64,000 bases of DNA from Oscillospiraceae bacterium (lineage in GTDB: Bacteria; Bacillota; Clostridia; Lachnospirales; Lachnospiraceae): contig JAETOO010000004.1 in the NCBI GenBank assembly GCA_021771715.1, positions 173,629 through 237,628 of the forward strand, given 5' to 3'. Made by a program: the position numbers and the translations under genes. Within the stretch, counting starts at the first letter, position 1, and every line of letters begins with the position of its first letter. Below, in pieces: positions 9,442 to 17,397 of the stretch. The notes under the pieces were generated by a model that worked only from the letters and a program-made list of their open reading frames with translations, was not told where the DNA came from and ran no database searches.

Positions 9442-10352
9442 GCATCGATTCCCGCCTTTCCAGAACATTTGAGGAAGCCCTGCGGCTTCCTCTCAATTAC
9501 CAGACACACTATATTCTGTTCTCCGACTGCCACCGCGGAACCGGCAGCGCGAACGACAACTTCCTCAAAAACGAGTACCTGTACCTCGCCGCTCTGTCGC
9601 ACTACTACCGCAGAGGCTTCACCTACCTGGAGCTCGGCGACGGGGATGAGCTCTGGGAAAACCGCTCCTTCAGGAAGATCAAGGAGATGCACCGGCAGAG
9701 CTTTGACCTGATGGCAAAATTCTACGAGTCCGGGCGGTTTTACGCCGTCTACGGCAATCACGACATGGCAAAGAGCCGTTCCGGCTATCCCGAAACCTAC
9801 TGCCGCACCTACTACTGTGACCATGCGCTGGGAGAACGCCCTCTTTTTCCCGGAATCCGATTCTACCCCGGCATCATCCTCTGCGACTGTCTGCACAAAA
9901 GCGATATCTACCTCACCCACGGCCATCAGGCCGATCCGCTCAACAGCACCTTCTGGCTCCTGGCGCGCTTTCTCGTGCGCTACCTCTGGAAGCCGCTCGA
10001 GCGCATCGGCGTCCCCGACCCGACCAGCGCAGCAAAAAATAACAAGAAGAAAAAACAGTCCGAACAGCGCTTAGCCGACTGGGCCAGGCAGAATCACCAT
10101 ATTCTGATTTCCGGCCATACGCATCACCCTATGGCAGGGAGCGCCGATTCGCCCTACCTGAATACCGGGAGCTGCATTCACCCTTCCGGCATCACCGGGA
10201 TTGAAATTGAGAACCGCTGCATGACGCTTGTGAAATGGAGCGTCGCCGCCCGCGATGACTTGTCCCTCTGCGCCTCCCGCGAGGTCCTGGGGAACACCGT
10301 CTGCGTCGACGAAGTGACCGGCTTCCTGCCAAAGTCAGATCCCCCGCAGTAA
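9438..10352 (+). CDS. Calcineurin-like metallophosphoesterase
   Basis: 304 residues with the metallophosphoesterase metal-binding series: SDCHRG near the start (variant of DxH), LGDGDELW, the GNHDMA signature, and SGHTHHPM toward the C-terminus. The family hydrolyses phosphomonoesters or diesters, including UDP-sugar lipids and cyclic nucleotides. The substrate is not readable here. Its ATG overlaps the DUF4474 stop (ATGA), so it is the last gene of the XRE-ABC-DUF4474 cassette. No signal peptide or membrane helix is seen. The stop codon lies inside the downstream hairpin loop. Confidence 0.85.
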   Translation: MSIDSRLSRTFEEALRLPLNYQTHYILFSDCHRGTGSANDNFLKNEYLYLAALSHYYRRGFTYLELGDGDELWENRSFRKIKEMHRQSFDLMAKFYESGRFYAVYGNHDMAKSRSGYPETYCRTYYCDHALGERPLFPGIRFYPGIILCDCLHKSDIYLTHGHQADPLNSTFWLLARFLVRYLWKPLERIGVPDPTSAAKNNKKKKQSEQRLADWARQNHHILISGHTHHPMAGSADSPYLNTGSCIHPSGITGIEIENRCMTLVKWSVAARDDLSLCASREVLGNTVCVDEVTGFLPKSDPPQ

Positions 10353-10369
10353 GCTACGGGGGATCTGAC
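10334..10369. terminator. Perfect 13-bp hairpin between convergent genes
   Basis: GTCAGATCCCCCG (10334-10346) pairs exactly with CGGGGGATCTGAC (10357-10369) around a 10-base loop that includes the phosphoesterase stop. It separates that gene from the convergent MATE gene. There is no U-tract on either side, so it may block convergent transcription or protect the mRNA end rather than act as a classical intrinsic terminator. Confidence 0.55.
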
Positions 10370-10405
10370 CCTCGCGGCAGTCGCAAAATACCCATGCAAG
10401 CATGG

Positions 10406-11791
10406 CTACTTGGCTCGTTGCTCGCGGGAAGAAAGACCGGGACGCGCTCTCCCCCGCATTCGGTTCAGGTAGGGCACGAACAGGCAGAGCGCCACGAACA
10501 GCGCGAGCCAGTCCGCGAGCGGGATGGCCCAGGCGATGCCCCGGATGCCGATCAGGCCATTCAGGCCCAGCATGAGCGGGATGTCCAGGCTGCCCTTGCG
10601 CAGAAAGGAGAGCACGAGCGGCTGTATTTTCTGCTTCGTCGCCTGGAACACCGTGATGATCATAAAATTGACGGCGGTCGATGGGCATGTAAAGCAGATC
10701 ACCTTCAGGAACGCTCTCCCGTAGGCTACCGTCGCATCGTTGTCGATAAAACACCGCGTGATCGGCGCCGCGAAGAGAAACAGCGCCACCGTCGCGGTGC
10801 ACGCCATCACCAGCGTGTACGTAAGCGTCACCCGGATCGCCTGCGTCATCCGCTTCTGATTGCCCGAAGCGTAGTTATACGCGATCAGCGGCAGCACGCC
10901 CTGCGTCATCCCCTGTGCGACGGAGAACGCGATCATGTCAATTTTCTTGGCAATCCCCATCCCCGCCATCGCCTCATTCGAGTAGGAGGTCACGAGACGG
11001 TTCAGGACGTTGTTCGACAGACAGCCCAGCATCATCATGATAAAGCTCGGCAGCCCGCCCACCACCACATCGCCCGGAATCCCGCCGGATATCCTGTAGT
11101 ACCTCGGGTCCGGCGTGATGACAGTCTTTCGCCTGATCTTGTACAGGAACCGGAAGAAGTACAGCATCGCGGCCGTGTTGGAGAGCATGGTCGCCACGGC
11201 TGCGCCTGTGATTTCCATCCGGAACAGGAAGATAAAGACCGGGTCAAGCGCAATATTCAGCACTCCGCCGAAGGCGACCCCGAACCCGGCCTGCCTCGCG
11301 TAGCCCTCTGTGCGGATCAGATGCGCCAGCTCCGCATTCAGCACCGTGGGCACGGCCCCCACGACGATCGTCCAGAAAATGTAGTCGGAACAGAATGCAT
11401 ACGTCTCCGCGTTCGTCCCAAGCATGGACAGCAGCCACGGCCGCGCCGCGAACACCAGAGCGCCGTAGCACAGCGCCACCGCAAGCGCCGTCCAGATGCA
11501 GAACGAGGCCGTGCGCTTCGCCGTCTCGTCTTCTCCCTTCCCGAGGCAACGGGCAATCTTGCTCGCGCCTCCGATTCCGAACAGGTTCGAAAGCGCGGTC
11601 AGTGCGACAAACGCGGGCATCGCCACCGTCGCGGCAGCCACCTGGTTCGGGTCATTCAGTTGCCCGATAAAGAAGGTATCCGCCATATTGTAGATGACGG
11701 TAATCATCTGGCTGATCACAGTCGGAACTGCCAGGGAGAGCACTGCCTTCCGCACAGGCATCTCACGAAATATGGAATCATTGTCCCTCAT
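10406..11791 (-). CDS. MATE-family multidrug efflux pump
   Basis: 461 residues with about twelve hydrophobic spans. MATE-like signatures include LAVPTVISQMITVIYNMADT at the start and LNIALDPVFIF in the middle, repeated in the second half as LPSFIMMMLGCLSNNVLNR. MATE pumps expel cationic drugs in exchange for sodium ions or protons. The start overlaps the 3' end of the upstream tetR gene by 14 bases, so both share the repressor-controlled promoter at 12405-12434. The C-terminus is Arg-rich and soluble. Drug specificity is unknown. Confidence 0.92.
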   Translation of the reverse strand: MRDNDSIFREMPVRKAVLSLAVPTVISQMITVIYNMADTFFIGQLNDPNQVAAATVAMPAFVALTALSNLFGIGGASKIARCLGKGEDETAKRTASFCIWTALAVALCYGALVFAARPWLLSMLGTNAETYAFCSDYIFWTIVVGAVPTVLNAELAHLIRTEGYARQAGFGVAFGGVLNIALDPVFIFLFRMEITGAAVATMLSNTAAMLYFFRFLYKIRRKTVITPDPRYYRISGGIPGDVVVGGLPSFIMMMLGCLSNNVLNRLVTSYSNEAMAGMGIAKKIDMIAFSVAQGMTQGVLPLIAYNYASGNQKRMTQAIRVTLTYTLVMACTATVALFLFAAPITRCFIDNDATVAYGRAFLKVICFTCPSTAVNFMIITVFQATKQKIQPLVLSFLRKGSLDIPLMLGLNGLIGIRGIAWAIPLADWLALFVALCLFVPYLNRMRGRARPGLSSREQRAK

Positions 11792-12368
11792 ATTGACCTC
11801 CTTCGATTTCTGCGTGGAGTCCGCTCAAAAAGCATCGAAGCGCCATCTGGTAGCTGACCTCCACACTGGCCGGATAGTGCCGGAAGAACCCCGCCTCCTC
11901 CTGCGTCAAAAATCCGTGTATGATGCTGCGCAGGATGCGCTGCCAGTGTATCATCTGCTCCTCGTCAAGCCCGTATTTGGAAAGCGCCAGAAAAATAGGC
12001 TCCGCGATCGCTGCGGCGGCCTGTCCGGACGCGTCATCCCGGAGATCGGAGAGCGAGACGGTCACCTTGTACAGCCCTGTATGCTCCTTGGCGAATCTGC
12101 GGTACGCAGACGCCAGCGCGCCCAGTGCCTCGTCCCTGCTTTTCCCTTTGATCGCGGCGAGCTGCGCCTGTCTCAGCTCCTCCGCCGCATAGCGGCTGAT
12201 GTCCGCGTATAGCTCTCCCATACTCTTCACGTGGTTGTAAAGGGACGGCGTCCTGATCTCCAGCGCCTCCGCCAGCTCCCGCATCGAGAGTGCCGCGGTC
12301 CCGTTCCTCTCAATCAGCTCAATCGCTTTCCTGAGAACTGTCTCCCTGCTGATTCCCTTCTGAGCCAA
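11778..12368 (-). CDS. TetR-family repressor of the MATE pump
   Basis: 196 residues. An N-terminal TetR helix-turn-helix (ALSMRELAEALEIRTPSLYNHVKS, given from about residue 25) is followed by a helical ligand domain of the kind with a YRRFAKEHTGLYKV motif. It starts with TTG at 12368, eight bases after AGGAGG. The gene sits between a promoter containing a perfect palindrome and the overlapping MATE gene, the classic arrangement of a self-regulating drug-sensing repressor. I infer that it binds the palindrome at 12413-12427 and releases it when a pump substrate binds. Confidence 0.9.
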   Translation of the reverse strand: MAQKGISRETVLRKAIELIERNGTAALSMRELAEALEIRTPSLYNHVKSMGELYADISRYAAEELRQAQLAAIKGKSRDEALGALASAYRRFAKEHTGLYKVTVSLSDLRDDASGQAAAAIAEPIFLALSKYGLDEEQMIHWQRILRSIIHGFLTQEEAGFFRHYPASVEVSYQMALRCFLSGLHAEIEGGQYEGQ

Positions 12369-12389
12369 AGAAATCCCTCCTTACATAAA

Positions 12390-12434
12390 ACTAACGCCAT
12401 TTGCATTATATAACTAACAGCGTTAGTCTGTCAA
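12390..12434 (-). promoter_or_regulatory. tetR-MATE promoter with embedded operator
   Basis: Read on the minus strand: -35 TTGACA (12434-12429), an 18-base spacer, and -10 TATAAT (12410-12405), both consensus. The spacer contains the palindrome ACTAACGCTGTTAGT (12427-12413), and a further GCGTTAGT half-site follows the -10 (12397-12390). A repressor on these sites would block polymerase, as expected for the adjacent TetR protein. Confidence 0.85.
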
Positions 12435-12445
12435 CACGCTCTGCG

Positions 12446-12489
12446 CAAAACGGGCGGCAGCTCCCTCTTTCTGGGAAAACTGCCGCCCG
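12446..12489 (-). terminator. Intrinsic terminator after the GNAT gene
   Basis: On the minus strand CGGGCGGCAG and CTGCCGCCCG form a 10-bp stem (12451-12460 with 12480-12489), with a smaller TCCC/GGGA stem in the loop, followed by TTTTG. It lies 28 bases after the GNAT stop and directly before the tetR promoter. Confidence 0.85.
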
Positions 12490-12517
12490 CCGAATTCTAT
12501 TTTCTGTTATAGATTCC

Positions 12518-12973
12518 CTATCCTTCGCGGTTCCGGTCTCCTCCTCTTACCTGGCGGATATCCTTCACCAGAAACAGCTCCATCGGCTGCTCATATCCCG
12601 GCACATCGACCAGCAGGCCGCCGCAGTCTCTGTAGCCCAGCCGCCGGTAAAAGTGCTGGGCCTCCTCGTCCACCTGCGTGGAGGTCAGCAGCATCCCGTA
12701 GCCCTGCGCCCGCATGTCCTGCTCCCAGTGCTCCATCAATTTCCTGCCGTAGCCCCTGTGCTGGAACTCCCGGGCCACGTACAGCAGGGTGCAAAACGGG
12801 GTATTGTCCCAGAACAGGTTGTACCGCAGCACTCCGACCGGGATTTCCCCCTCCCGCAGCACGTACCCGCGCCGCTCCCGGACCTTCCGCTCAAACTCCG
12901 CCTCCGGCAGATGCCGGTCAAGCTGATACCAGAACGCTCTGTCGCTCTCCTGCACATAACTGATTCTTGTCAT
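12518..12973 (-). CDS. GNAT-family N-acetyltransferase
   Basis: About 151 residues. The acetyl-CoA loop is REFQHRGYGRKLM (Q/R-x-x-G-x-G/A), followed by the GNAT beta4-alpha4 part LTSTQVDEEAQHFYRRLGY. The acceptor is unknown. The ATG at 12973 lies just after the stop of the diguanylate cyclase gene, so it is probably translated from the same mRNA; an in-frame upstream ATG would run far into that gene. A terminator follows. Confidence 0.85.
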   Translation of the reverse strand: MTRISYVQESDRAFWYQLDRHLPEAEFERKVRERRGYVLREGEIPVGVLRYNLFWDNTPFCTLLYVAREFQHRGYGRKLMEHWEQDMRAQGYGMLLTSTQVDEEAQHFYRRLGYRDCGGLLVDVPGYEQPMELFLVKDIRQVRGGDRNREG

Positions 12974-12974
12974 T

Positions 12975-14126
12975 TTATCCCACGACCCATTGATCCCTTC
13001 CGCTGTTCTTCGCTCTGTACAACGCCTTGTCCGCCTCCTCAATGTACGCCGACCATTCCGGCGCCTCCGCGGGAAGCCTCGTGTAGATCCCGATACTGAT
13101 CGTAATGCCGCGCCGGTCCTGCTCAGAGGGGCCGATGATCAGCTCCCTGATCACTTGGTTGAACCGCGCTCCCTTCTCGAGCGCGCGCTTCGCGTCGACT
13201 CCGACCCCGATGTAGAGAAATTCCTCCCCGCCGTAGCGGATCAGATACTCGGTCTCCTCGTCCACCTCCTGCTCCAGTCTCCACGCCATGCGGCGCAGAC
13301 ACTCATCCCCCTGCGGGTGCCCGTACGTGTCATTGTAGATCTTGAAATGATCGATGTCCATCATCATCACCGTCAAGGGGACCCCTGCATCCGCACACCG
13401 CCTGTACAGCCCTTCCATCTGTTCATCCAGAAACCTGCGGTTCCACAGCCGCGTCAGAGAGTCCCGGACCGCCGCATCGGACAGGCACCGGTTCTGCTCC
13501 ATGATGATCTGCTCATCGAGGTAGTGCCTCCGGCCCGAGATATAGCGGTAGACGCTGATGAAGACAGCCATCAGCGTCATGACCGCCAGATTGACCTGAT
13601 TTCCGTAATTGTCTCCCGGCACGCCCCGGAGCACAGGGAGCAGGAAGTACAGCGCAATCAGGAGGCCGCCGTACGCCGCCACGGCCTGAACCGGCGTAAA
13701 GTAGACAAGCATCGCCACGGTGAGCGCGATCATGAGGTAGACACTGATGCTGTCGGACACGCGCTGGTCATAGACGGTTACGCACGCGCCCCAGATCATC
13801 AGGAGCATCCCGTACGCCACCTGCAGCCGGACGGTGCATCTGGCACGCTCCGGCAGATGTTGTTTCAGATACCGCCTCAGCACCAGACCGATCACCGACA
13901 CCAGAAAAAGCGCCACGTAAAGCGTCATATAGACACGGCTCGCCCTCGAGTGCAGCCTCCAGCCCGTGTACGCCAGCGTGTAGAGGATGTTGTAACTCTG
14001 GACTCCCAGAATCGCCAAAAGAAAGTATCCGTTGTAGCGCAGAATGCGCTCTGCGCAGGACACGGTGTAGCCCGCCTCCTGCTCCGGAGACAGCACGCAC
14101 ACGCGCTTTTTCCACATCGAACCCAT
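12975..14126 (-). CDS. Membrane-bound diguanylate cyclase (GGDEF)
   Basis: 383 residues. Roughly the first 200 hold about six membrane helices (for example YMTLYVALFLVSVIGLVLRR), then a linker helix and a GGDEF domain with DSLTRLWNRRF, MMMDIDHFKIYNDTYGH and the active-site motif GGEEF. It should make cyclic di-GMP from two GTP. The usual RxxD inhibitory site ahead of GGEEF is not seen (the sequence reads ETEYLIRY), so product feedback may be absent. The start at 14126 has GGGAGGAA upstream. The GNAT gene is coupled downstream. Confidence 0.9.
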   Translation of the reverse strand: MGSMWKKRVCVLSPEQEAGYTVSCAERILRYNGYFLLAILGVQSYNILYTLAYTGWRLHSRASRVYMTLYVALFLVSVIGLVLRRYLKQHLPERARCTVRLQVAYGMLLMIWGACVTVYDQRVSDSISVYLMIALTVAMLVYFTPVQAVAAYGGLLIALYFLLPVLRGVPGDNYGNQVNLAVMTLMAVFISVYRYISGRRHYLDEQIIMEQNRCLSDAAVRDSLTRLWNRRFLDEQMEGLYRRCADAGVPLTVMMMDIDHFKIYNDTYGHPQGDECLRRMAWRLEQEVDEETEYLIRYGGEEFLYIGVGVDAKRALEKGARFNQVIRELIIGPSEQDRRGITISIGIYTRLPAEAPEWSAYIEEADKALYRAKNSGRDQWVVG

Positions 14127-14280
14127 ATGGTTCCTCCCATTTCTCTATAGAACATCCGCCAAATCGCAAAGATCCGATGCAAAACAGCCTGTCTTTGCCG
14201 CGAATTCTTCTCTCCGCCCTGAATCTCATTCCTGCTCCATGAATTATATCAGACATCCCGCCAAAAGAAAACATTTTTTG

Positions 14281-14332
14281 AAAAAATAACAGGCCGCCGA
14301 CAGCTCTTCTCTAAGCTGCCCTGCGGCCTGTT
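14281..14332 (-). terminator. Intrinsic terminator of the carbohydrate operon
   Basis: On the minus strand AACAGGCCGC and GCGGCCTGTT pair over 10 bp (14288-14297 with 14323-14332), with an inner CAGCT/AGCTG stem, followed by TTATTTTTTC. It lies about 75 bases after the glycoside hydrolase stop and ends the operon before the diguanylate cyclase gene. Confidence 0.85.
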
Positions 14333-14404
14333 CTCTTTTCCAATCACATAAGCTTTGACGTGACGCAACAGAACCTGACGTACCGACGGGTGTCACCTCT
14401 GCCG

Positions 14405-15505
14405 CTAAAAGATCTCTTTGTCTCTGTTGCACTCCCGGATGACCTCGATCTCCTCCTCGTCGTACGGGGTGAAGTCCGGGTGGAAAATGTCGTGCATCCA
14501 GAGTCTTGTGTCGATGTCCGGCAGGTCCTTGATGAACTCCCAGACGTAGTTGAACTGCGACTTGCCGTTCACGAAGCCGAAGAAGTAGCTCCCGATCTTC
14601 TCCTTTTTCCAGAGCGGGAGATGCGTCTGGATCAGGCTGCGGTACGGGCGGTGCATCCACTCCGTGTTGATCAGCGGCCTGCCGTACTGCTTCAGACAGT
14701 CGATGTACATCCGCGCGTGGGAGTAATCGCCATAGAAATGGAAGGTCACGATGTCGGACAGCTCGATCGCCACCCGCTCGACCTCCGCGTAGATCCCCGG
14801 ATTTTTCAGCCAGCCGTACGGATGGTCCGCGCCTGCGCCCCACACGTCGGCCGTCAGGGGCTGCATGACGTCCTCCTCGCGCATCCAGCCAAAGACCTTG
14901 CGCATCATCGGCACGGACTTCTCCATCCGCTGCGAGTTGCCCGCCTCGTTCCAGATGTTCCAGATCAGGATCCGCGGATCCTTCCCGTAGGTGCGCGCCA
15001 TCTCCCGGACGTACTGCTCCGCCACCGGCTCCATATCCGGCTCGTCCAGCTCATTGTACCCGACCGTGTCGCCGTTCTGCGTGTCCTCGTCAAACGGCGT
15101 CACCGCGGTCCCGCCGAAATAGCCCGGAACCGGCTCCGGCTGCGGGCCGAGGACCGGGTCGGCGTACTTTGACTTTGCGACACAGCAGTCGTTGAACAGG
15201 ATCGGCATCATCGTCATGTGATACCGGTCGAGCAGCGCAAGGAACTGCTCAAAATGCTTCATAAAGCTGTCGTGCTGCACCCGCCACAGGTAAAACGGCA
15301 CGAAAAACCGGATGCTGTTGAAGCCAAGGCTCGCCGCGAGCGCGATCTCCTTCGACGCATCCCGGAACGCGTTCTCGTGATCGTACTCCTGCAGCATCCA
15401 CAGCGCGCCGTCCATCGCCCCGCTCGGGATAAAATTGAATCCGGTGATCCACGGCTGCCCCCGATACCAGTCCCAGATCTCCTCCTCTGTCCATCTTCGT
15501 CTCAT
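14405..15505 (-). CDS. Clan A (GH5-like) TIM-barrel glycoside hydrolase
   Basis: About 366 residues without signal peptide. The acid/base Glu is in ILIWNIWNEAG and the nucleophile Glu in RPLINTEWMHR, the two strand-end glutamates of clan A retaining hydrolases. No cellulose- or xylan-binding module is attached. The ATG at 15505 is chosen over a GTG at 15514 because GGAGGG then has proper spacing. As the last gene of a sugar-ABC operon it probably cleaves the imported oligosaccharide inside the cell. The exact family and sugar cannot be fixed by eye. Confidence 0.78.
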   Translation of the reverse strand: MRRRWTEEEIWDWYRGQPWITGFNFIPSGAMDGALWMLQEYDHENAFRDASKEIALAASLGFNSIRFFVPFYLWRVQHDSFMKHFEQFLALLDRYHMTMMPILFNDCCVAKSKYADPVLGPQPEPVPGYFGGTAVTPFDEDTQNGDTVGYNELDEPDMEPVAEQYVREMARTYGKDPRILIWNIWNEAGNSQRMEKSVPMMRKVFGWMREEDVMQPLTADVWGAGADHPYGWLKNPGIYAEVERVAIELSDIVTFHFYGDYSHARMYIDCLKQYGRPLINTEWMHRPYRSLIQTHLPLWKKEKIGSYFFGFVNGKSQFNYVWEFIKDLPDIDTRLWMHDIFHPDFTPYDEEEIEVIRECNRDKEIF

Positions 15506-15619
15506 GTTCTGCACCCTCCGTTTCTAACTTGCGTTTTCTACTCTACTTTGTTCTTGCCATCTTGCGTATTCTCACCTGGCGCGGCCATCCGCCGCATCCC
15601 TCTCGCCACCCTATCCCGC

Positions 15620-16456
15620 TTACGACTTCACGGCCCCCGCCGTCATCCCTGCGACGATGTATTTCTGCGCGCAGAAGTAGATCACCACGGCCGGGATCAT
15701 GACAAGCAGCGACGCGGCGAACGCCACGCTGACATTGGCGGAGTACTCGCCGAAGAAGTAGAACTGCATCAGCGGCAGCGTCCGGCGGTCGAGCCTCTGA
15801 CAGATGATCATCGAGATAATAAAGTCATTCCACGACGCGAGGAATGCGAGCACGATCGACGTCATCGTGATCGGTTTGAGCAGCGGGAAGACCACGTACA
15901 GGAACGTCTGATACCGGTTGCAGCCGTCGATCGCCGACGCCTCCTCCAGGGAGATCGGCACGTTCTTGATGAATCCCGTGTACAGGAACACGTAGTAGCC
16001 CACGTTCACGCCCGCCTGCGCGAGGCACAGCCCCCACAGCGTGTTCAGCGCGCCAATCGTGCTCAGCTCCTTGTAGAGCGGGAACATGATCGTCTGGAAC
16101 GGGATCAGGATAATCAGCTGGAAGAGATAGTACACGGCGTTGTAAAATTTGTTGTTTTTCCGCGCGATGATGTAGGCGCCGGACGAGCAGAACACGATGA
16201 TCACGATCACCATCAGGACTGCCACGACCGCACTGTTGCGCACCGAGTCAAAAAAGTTTCTTACCTCCAGCGCGTCCGCGAAGTTCCCCAGGTACAGCTT
16301 TGTGGGGAACGCCAGCTTTGTCTTCGCAAAATCTACCTTAGACTTAAACGCATAGCAGACGGCCACATAGAAGGGCGCCAGGCAGATCAGGGCCAGGAAG
16401 GACAGCGCCAGAATCCGGATCGCGTCGATGATTCTGTTTTTTGGTGTCTTGATCAT
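15620..16456 (-). CDS. Sugar ABC importer permease, MalG/UgpE type
   Basis: 278 residues with six membrane spans. The cytoplasmic EAA loop, which contacts the ATPase, reads LEEASAIDGCNRYQTFLYVVFP. It belongs to the CUT1 group that imports oligosaccharides. Its ATG overlaps the stop of the partner permease by four bases, and the C-terminus ends in the typical GMTAGAVK. No ATPase gene lies in the operon, so a shared MsmK/MalK-type ATPase encoded elsewhere is expected. Confidence 0.93.
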   Translation of the reverse strand: MIKTPKNRIIDAIRILALSFLALICLAPFYVAVCYAFKSKVDFAKTKLAFPTKLYLGNFADALEVRNFFDSVRNSAVVAVLMVIVIIVFCSSGAYIIARKNNKFYNAVYYLFQLIILIPFQTIMFPLYKELSTIGALNTLWGLCLAQAGVNVGYYVFLYTGFIKNVPISLEEASAIDGCNRYQTFLYVVFPLLKPITMTSIVLAFLASWNDFIISMIICQRLDRRTLPLMQFYFFGEYSANVSVAFAASLLVMIPAVVIYFCAQKYIVAGMTAGAVKS

Positions 16457-17310
16457 TGTTCAAACTCCCTCTTTCTTAAAGTCCTGGTCACGACATTCGA
16501 GAGGATGATGCATACCACGAGATAAATCACCGCCACGGTCTGTCCGTACCCGACCTTGTTGTACGGGAACAGGTAGCTGTAGATATAGTATGCCATCGTC
16601 TCTGTCGAGTGCTGCGGTCCGCCTGCAGTCGCCACAAAGGAATAGTCGTACATGCGCAGCCCGGCCGCGAGCCACAGCGGGATGCAGTACGTAAATGCCG
16701 GCGCGAGGAACGGCACCGTGACATTCCGGAAGCGCTGCCAGAAGTTCGCCCCGTCGATGATCGCCGCCTCGTTGATCTCGGACGGGATATTTTTCAGCCC
16801 GGCCAGGTAGATCATCATCGCCAGGCCGCTCTCCCTCCAGATACTCATGATGCACAATCCCAGCATCGACGTCTTCTTGTCGATCAGCGGGCTCTGCCAC
16901 CCCAGCATGGAGAAAAAGTCGCTGTACACGTACATCCACATCTGCGACACGAGCACGAGGCTCACGACCAGCGGGATGAAAATGATACTCTTGATGATGT
17001 TGACGCCCTTGAATTCCCTGTTCACCGCCAGCGCGACGCCAAGGCCGATCACATTGATCGCCACCACCGTCACCAACGTGAACAGCACCGTATTGCCGAT
17101 CGGCTGAATCAGATCCTTGTCGTGGAACACGGTGATATAATTTTTGAGCCCCACATAGTTGAGCTTCGGCATCAGTCCGTCCCAGTTGGTAAAGGTGTAC
17201 CGCACCCCCTTGATCAGCGGTATGATGATAATAAACAAAAACAGAATCAGAGAGGGGGCGAGAAAGCTGAAGTCAATCAGCTCCTTTTTCCACTTCATTC
17301 TTTTTTTCAT
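16453..17310 (-). CDS. Sugar ABC importer permease, MalF/UgpA type
   Basis: 285 residues, six membrane spans, with the EAA loop INEAAIIDGANFWQRFRNVTVP and an N-terminal LIFLFIIIIPLIKGVRYTFT-like first helix. It forms the heterodimeric channel with the MalG-type permease that follows with a four-base overlap. It is translated behind the hairpin at 17353-17376, which probably lowers its level compared with the binding protein. Confidence 0.93.
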   Translation of the reverse strand: MKKRMKWKKELIDFSFLAPSLILFLFIIIIPLIKGVRYTFTNWDGLMPKLNYVGLKNYITVFHDKDLIQPIGNTVLFTLVTVVAINVIGLGVALAVNREFKGVNIIKSIIFIPLVVSLVLVSQMWMYVYSDFFSMLGWQSPLIDKKTSMLGLCIMSIWRESGLAMMIYLAGLKNIPSEINEAAIIDGANFWQRFRNVTVPFLAPAFTYCIPLWLAAGLRMYDYSFVATAGGPQHSTETMAYYIYSYLFPYNKVGYGQTVAVIYLVVCIILSNVVTRTLRKREFEQ

Positions 17311-17352
17311 GTGTCATCCTTTCCCTGTAAAATGCTTCCCCACAACTGACAA

Positions 17353-17376
17353 CAGGGCATCTTCTGGGATGCCCTG
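17353..17376 (-). promoter_or_regulatory. Intercistronic hairpin between binding-protein and permease genes
   Basis: CAGGGCATC pairs perfectly with GATGCCCTG (9 bp, 6-base loop). There is no strong U-run after it on the minus strand. In sugar ABC operons such hairpins act as partial terminators or mRNA stabilisers that keep binding protein in excess over permeases; the same role is inferred here. Confidence 0.65.
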
Positions 17377-17397
17377 CTGAAACCGTTCTACACTGTC

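Noticed and set aside
12990..15172. Long plus-strand frames across 12990-14150 and 14360-15172
   Set aside because: Antisense to the diguanylate cyclase and glycoside hydrolase, with composition typical of shadow frames and no ribosome sites.
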